Assembly: GCA_011634665.1 (NCBI GenBank)
Contig: WAEK01000001.1
Location: 1,007,501-1,071,500 of the forward strand
Length of the DNA: 64,000 nucleotides
Source of the DNA: Mortierella sp. BCC40632
Taxonomy: Eukaryota > Mortierellomycota > Mortierellomycetes > Mortierellales > Mortierellaceae
Direction of reading: 5' to 3'
The notes under the pieces were generated by a model. It had not been told where the DNA came from. It saw only the letters and a list, made by a program, of their open reading frames with translations, and did no database searches. Both the position numbers and the translations under genes were made by a program. Below are positions 59,907 to 64,000 of the stretch, piece by piece. How positions within the stretch are numbered: the first letter of the stretch is position 1; each line of letters opens with the position of its first letter.

Positions 59907-62216
59907 ATGGAGATGACAGAGATTCACTCTCAACAGCGGGGGCACCACCAGCAACAACCTGCTTCGCCTCATAGCCCTTCGTTGAGGCCTCCACCTCGGC
60001 GGCGTCCAATCGACCCTCCAATGCCTTCTTCTCCTTCGACGGACCGACCTTTTTCTCCTGTATACCCTTCTTCAGCTTATGACCCTACTTCATATTCTTC
60101 TACACCTTCCTCTCCTTCATCCCCTTCCCGACACCTGCCTCCATCTTCAAGACTTGGTGCGCTGGACTCGCACCTTGATGGCCAGATGAGCAACAGCAAC
60201 AACAATAACAATAACAACAATAGCAACACCAACAGTGCCTCGAATTTTTCACGGGGTAGTGTCTATGACGATCCTCGAAAACGTCGACAAGAGACGTTGG
60301 CGATTGTGGACAATGCCGAGTTTGGATGGTTCCATGTCCGAGCATGTATGGTGGCGGGTGTAGGATTCTTTACGGATGCCTATGATTTGTTTGCGATCAA
60401 CTTGGTCTCGCCCATGCTTGGGTTTGTGTATTTCAGTCATTTGGGGAATACGGTCCCGGCCGATATCGATTTGGGTCTCAAGATCTCGGCCTCCGTGGGC
60501 ACTTTTTTCGGTCAGGTTGGATTTGGTTACTTGGCTGATAAACTGGGTCGTAAACGTGTAAGTCCTTTCTTTCTTTCTTTCTTTCTCTGGTACCTTGATG
60601 AAGTCATCTTCTCCTTCTTCTACAAGGCCAATCAACTGACAACTTTGTCTCCTTTTCTGATTCGTTTACGATCCTATACCTCTCTTGTGTTCTTTCTTTC
60701 TTTCTTTTTTGTTGGGGGATGTCCTGATTCTCTGCTATAGATGTACGGTGTCGAGTTGATGATTATTATCGTGGCCACATTCGGACAAAGTCTTTGCGGT
60801 GACAGCTTTGCTCTCTCACTTCCTATGGGTATCATCCTTTGGCGGTTTATTCTCGGTGTCGGTGTCGGAGGCGATTATCCACTCTCTGCTGTCATCACTT
60901 CTGAATTCGCAACGACGAATCGACGAGGTGCCATGATGGCTGCCGTCTTTGCGATGCAAGGCTTTGGTTATCTCACCACGGGTATTGTCGCCATCATCTT
61001 GCTTCTTTGTTTCCGGGGTTTGATCGAACAAGATCCTCGCAACCTTGATTATGTCTGGCGTTGTTTGATCGGTCTTGGATGTGTCCCCGCCTTGGTCGCC
61101 GTCTACTTCCGTTTGACCATTCCCGAAACCCCTCGTTTTGTCATGGATGTCGAGAACAACATTGGCAAGGCCGAACGAGATGTCGCTACCGTCCTCAAGA
61201 CTCGGAATGCTCTCCAGAGTGCAAGAGATGTGGTTGAGGAACGCAACACTCAATTCAATATGGTACACCCTCGTAACAACAGTTTGGGTAACCCCAATTA
61301 CCGGTACGATTCCGCCACGAGTTCGTCCACCAATGGAGATCGTAGTGGTCGAGGTGTGATGGGTGGAGGTGGAAGCTCTGGATTCGGTCATGACGGCTAT
61401 TTCCACCTCTACGGTTCCTCGCGCGAGTCTGGATCCATGGCGACAACTCACCGAAAGACGACCATGATGGATTTTGCCCGTTACTTTTCAAGATGGGAGA
61501 ATTTCAAGATCTTGATGGGCACTTCCATGACATGGTTTGCTTTGGATGTTGCCTTTTATGGTATTGGCTTGAACAACACGTTTATCTTGTCGACGATTCA
61601 TTTCGGTTCCGTCAGTGGAGATGCCTACCATACCATGTGGAATGCAACGGTCGGTCAAGTGATCATTGTCATGTTGGGTGCCATCCCCGGTTACTGGTTC
61701 ACGGTCGCGTTGATTGAAAAGATGGGTCGTATCCGTATTCAAGTCCTTGGCTTTGTCATGTCCTGTATCCTCTTCTGTGTCCTCGGTTTTGCCTACAATC
61801 AAATCCGGAATCTGTCACCAGTCCTGTTTGTCTTTCTCTTTGCCATCACTCAGTTCTTTCAAAACTTTGGACCCAATGCCACGACGTTCATCATCCCTGG
61901 TGAAGTCTTCCCAACTCGGTATCGATCCACAGGTCATGGTATTTCGGCCGGCATGGGCAAGCTTGGAGCCATTGTTGCTCAGATTGGTTTCTCGAGTATG
62001 AAGGACCGAGGTGGTACGAATGCGTTTATTCCTCAGTTGCTCCAGATCTTTGCACTTTTCATGTTCATTGGTCTGTTGTTCACGTACTTTGTTCCAGAGA
62101 CAAAGGGCAAGACCTTGGAAGAGCTTTGTGGTGATGATGATTATGCCGTCAAGCAACTTGAACGTGAACGGCCATACCAGAACCCACTCCATGAAGAAAA
62201 GGAGGAAGGATTGTAA
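59907..62216 (+). CDS. PHO84: High-affinity phosphate:H+ symporter, PHO84 type
   Basis: Plasma-membrane importer of inorganic phosphate, major facilitator superfamily, PHS family. Two exons, 59907-60557 and 60741-62216, in phase, 708 aa. An unusually long hydrophilic N-terminus of about 130 residues, rich in S/P/Q/N, precedes TM1 (VRACMVAGVGFFTDAYDLFA, the family signature). The RKR-type loop after TM2/3 is LADKLGRKR, split by the intron. GVGVGGDYPLSAVITSEF is the PHS phosphate-binding signature in TM4. After TM6, PETPRFVMDV opens the long central cytoplasmic loop, here with G/S insertions (near 61260-61440). The second half contains SWFALDVAFYG-like TM7 and ends with PGEVFPTRYRSTGHGISA and VPETKGKTLEEL. 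All expected membrane segments are visible. It follows PHO81 in the same direction, 3.3 kb downstream, so it is probably regulated with it by phosphate. Identification is very secure. Confidence 0.95.
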
Positions 62217-62298
62217 ACCAAAGGCCAAACTCCGCTCAGTTTCCTTTACTCTTCTTCCTCGTGCCAAAAAAAAAAAGTGTATAAAGACCAACTTTTTA

Positions 62299-62343
<45 letters not shown>

Positions 62344-62383
62344 CGGTCCTACTATGACTTGTATTCCATTTTGATGTCTATAC

Positions 62384-62427
<44 letters not shown>

Positions 62428-62861
62428 CTCTTGATTACTACTCATACCTCCCATTACCATTACTATTTTACACAGCAATAAACTAAAAACCCCCCACTCA
62501 CAAAGGGAAGCCAGTCAGAGATACAATCTCTCACTGGCCATCACTCTTGTAAAGCATACAAAGTACTCAAGATACTCGTCTCCAGACGTATTCCTCCGAT
62601 GGTGTTTTTCCTCCCTTTCTTCTTCATATACACGCCCCCTTCTTTCTTTTCATGCTGACTGGTGAGCAGTACACGTTTTTGATTCATCAAAGGAAAAAGG
62701 AAGAAAAAAAAAAAAAGATGTGAGCAAGATGGATGGCCGAGTTGGTAACGGGAAAACGGTAACAGAGCGTTCATCCACAAACGTGTTTCCAGTCTTTCTA
62801 ATGATTTGAAATATGAATTATTGATAATTTTTTTTCTCGCCATAAAGTACTCTTCTTATGC
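62217..62861. other. Tail-to-tail spacer, PHO84 and NIPA-like gene
   Basis: A41 run at 62300-62340, a (CT)n tract at about 62390-62423, and A/T-rich 3' UTRs. A GGATGGCCGAGTTGG stretch near 62734 recalls a tRNA D-arm, but no full tRNA can be folded from it. Confidence 0.5.
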
Positions 62862-63961
62862 CTAGTATCGTCGAGGAGGTCCCATTGATTGCATCCGCTG
62901 CCGCCTCTCTTCATCATCTGTCCATTCTTCTTCCTCATCTTCTGTTCCTTCCTCTCCCTGAAGATGATGATGGTGGTGGTGCTGGTGCTGTGGATACTCA
63001 TCCTCTTCACTATCTCGAAGTTGGGTCAGACCAAGACTCTCCTCATCAAAGGGACTCCGACTCAACAAGGCTCGTTCACGCGAAGGTCGTCCATCTTCTT
63101 CATCCTCCAAATCCCCATTTGTGATGGCACCTGCACTGGTTCCGCTGGTGGATTTATGTCGAAGAGGAAGACCTGAATGATCATCCGAGGTGTATTGAGC
63201 ATTGTTGAGGAGCAAGACTCCTGAGAAAATGGTACCGAATCCACAAAAGAGTGAAACTACGTTGACGGTCGAGGTCGTGTTGAAGCCCTGAAAGAGAATC
63301 ACCGAGGCTGTGATGGTTGCTGTCGTGAACATGACATAATAGATTGGCATTACCCTATAAAAGAGGTTCAGAAAGAGGAAGTTGACTGGTTAGGTTTGCC
63401 TAGTTTTTTTTTTTTTTTTTTTTAGAGAGAGAGAAAGGAGACTCCTCTTTCCCCTGTCATGTTGTATATGCATATGCAACGCCATGATCAACTCGTGCTG
63501 CGTTTTGAGAGAAAGTGAGAAAGAAGAGAGAATGGCCTGGTCAAGCAAAAGACCAGCGGCCCTAGCCCAAACATCTTGGCACGTTGAACCTGAAATACGG
63601 ATGCATTTGCACGAGCAATTGACCCCTTTCTTTCTTTTTTTTTTCTCTCTCTTCCTGCATACTTACACGTTGGTGGAGAAGATGTCGAGAGCCTTGTTAA
63701 AGTAGTTCATCTGGGTCACGATGCAGATACCGACCAAGAAGGCAAAGACATAGGTGGAAGGGTGGGTCAACTGATTCGAGCCCGCAAAGGTCAACTTGAG
63801 AGCAATGCCAAAGCCTTTGCTAGCCATGACAGTGATGGAGCCAACAAAGGAGCAGATGGAGATGTTGACGATAGGGGTTTGGTTGCCATAACGGGGGACG
63901 ACTTTGTAGATCATGAAGACGGAGAAGCAGAGAACAAAGAGACTATACATCATGAACCCTA
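62862..63961 (-). CDS. NIPA-like: NIPA-type Mg2+ transporter, 5' end outside window
   Basis: C-terminal half of a NIPA/DUF803 magnesium transporter of plasma membrane and endosomes. Two exons are visible: about 63666-63961 and 62862 to about 63355, joined in phase (STNV then VMPIYYVMFTTA). Upstream exons lie past the window edge, and the acceptor CTAG next to 63961 shows that an intron continues there. Family blocks are PIVNISICSFVGSITVMASKG, FGIALKLTFAG, QMNYFNKALDIFSTNV, MPIYYVMFTTATITASVILF and CGFGTIFSGVLLLN. At least four membrane helices are visible here, of the nine or so expected. The cytoplasmic tail is acidic with a His run (HQHHHHHH near 62970) that could bind metal; this is speculative. 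Confidence in the family is high. Confidence 0.88.
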
Positions 63962-64000
63962 GATTGTGGAGGGGGGAAGCGTGTTTTGTACTTGGTTAGT

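Noticed and set aside
62725..62800. tRNA-like start GGATGGCCGAGTTGG
   Set aside because: No matching acceptor stem, anticodon arm or T-arm follows.

Overview
This window is nuclear DNA from a filamentous fungus. The genes contain many short GT-AG introns and code for conserved eukaryotic proteins. The low-complexity proteins and the abundant T/A homopolymers and (GA)n/(CT)n tracts in introns and spacers suggest an early-diverging lineage, most likely Mucoromycota/Mortierellomycotina. That placement is inference from protein character, not a tree.

Layout from left to right: eIF3 subunit e (30-2146, +); a four-helix membrane protein (3448-4479, +); the WD40 mRNA 3'-end factor CstF-50 (5390-7845, +); a single-pass membrane protein with a long low-complexity tail (9300-11075, +); a large coiled-coil protein (12091-17387, +); an Air1/Air2 (ZCCHC7)-type zinc-knuckle protein of the TRAMP RNA surveillance complex (17930-21018, -), divergent from the chromatin remodeller INO80 (22113-30575, +); the RING E3 ligase RNF121 (31103-33174, -); an AKR7-type aldo/keto reductase (36351-37601, -); and eIF4B (39027-41936, -). 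Next comes a decayed mobile-element region (42.1-44.7 kb), then a Sec14 lipid-transfer protein (48079-48924, +), the phosphate-pathway regulator PHO81 (51080-56632, +), the phosphate transporter PHO84 (59907-62216, +) and the end of a NIPA-type Mg2+ transporter (62862-63961, -, cut by the window edge).

The most unusual region is 42.1-44.7 kb. On the minus strand it holds a broken gene whose C-terminal part looks like a Fanzor, the eukaryotic relative of the TnpB RNA-guided nucleases: a zinc ribbon followed by an HRDTMAAQNM RuvC-III-like motif. The gene is split by a 375-bp insertion flanked by an 8-bp direct repeat. Removing the insert and one repeat copy puts the two halves back in one reading frame. 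A second Fanzor-like fragment and a small plus-strand gene with a frame break lie next to it.

Functionally, PHO81 and PHO84 are neighbours in the same orientation. One encodes the SPX/ankyrin/GDPD-like phosphate-response regulator, the other the high-affinity phosphate importer that this pathway controls. The other genes are housekeeping and show no operon-like logic. Two large genes (INO80 exon 1/2 and the 3' part of PHO81) have reading-frame conflicts that are either assembly errors in low-complexity sequence or unusual splicing.
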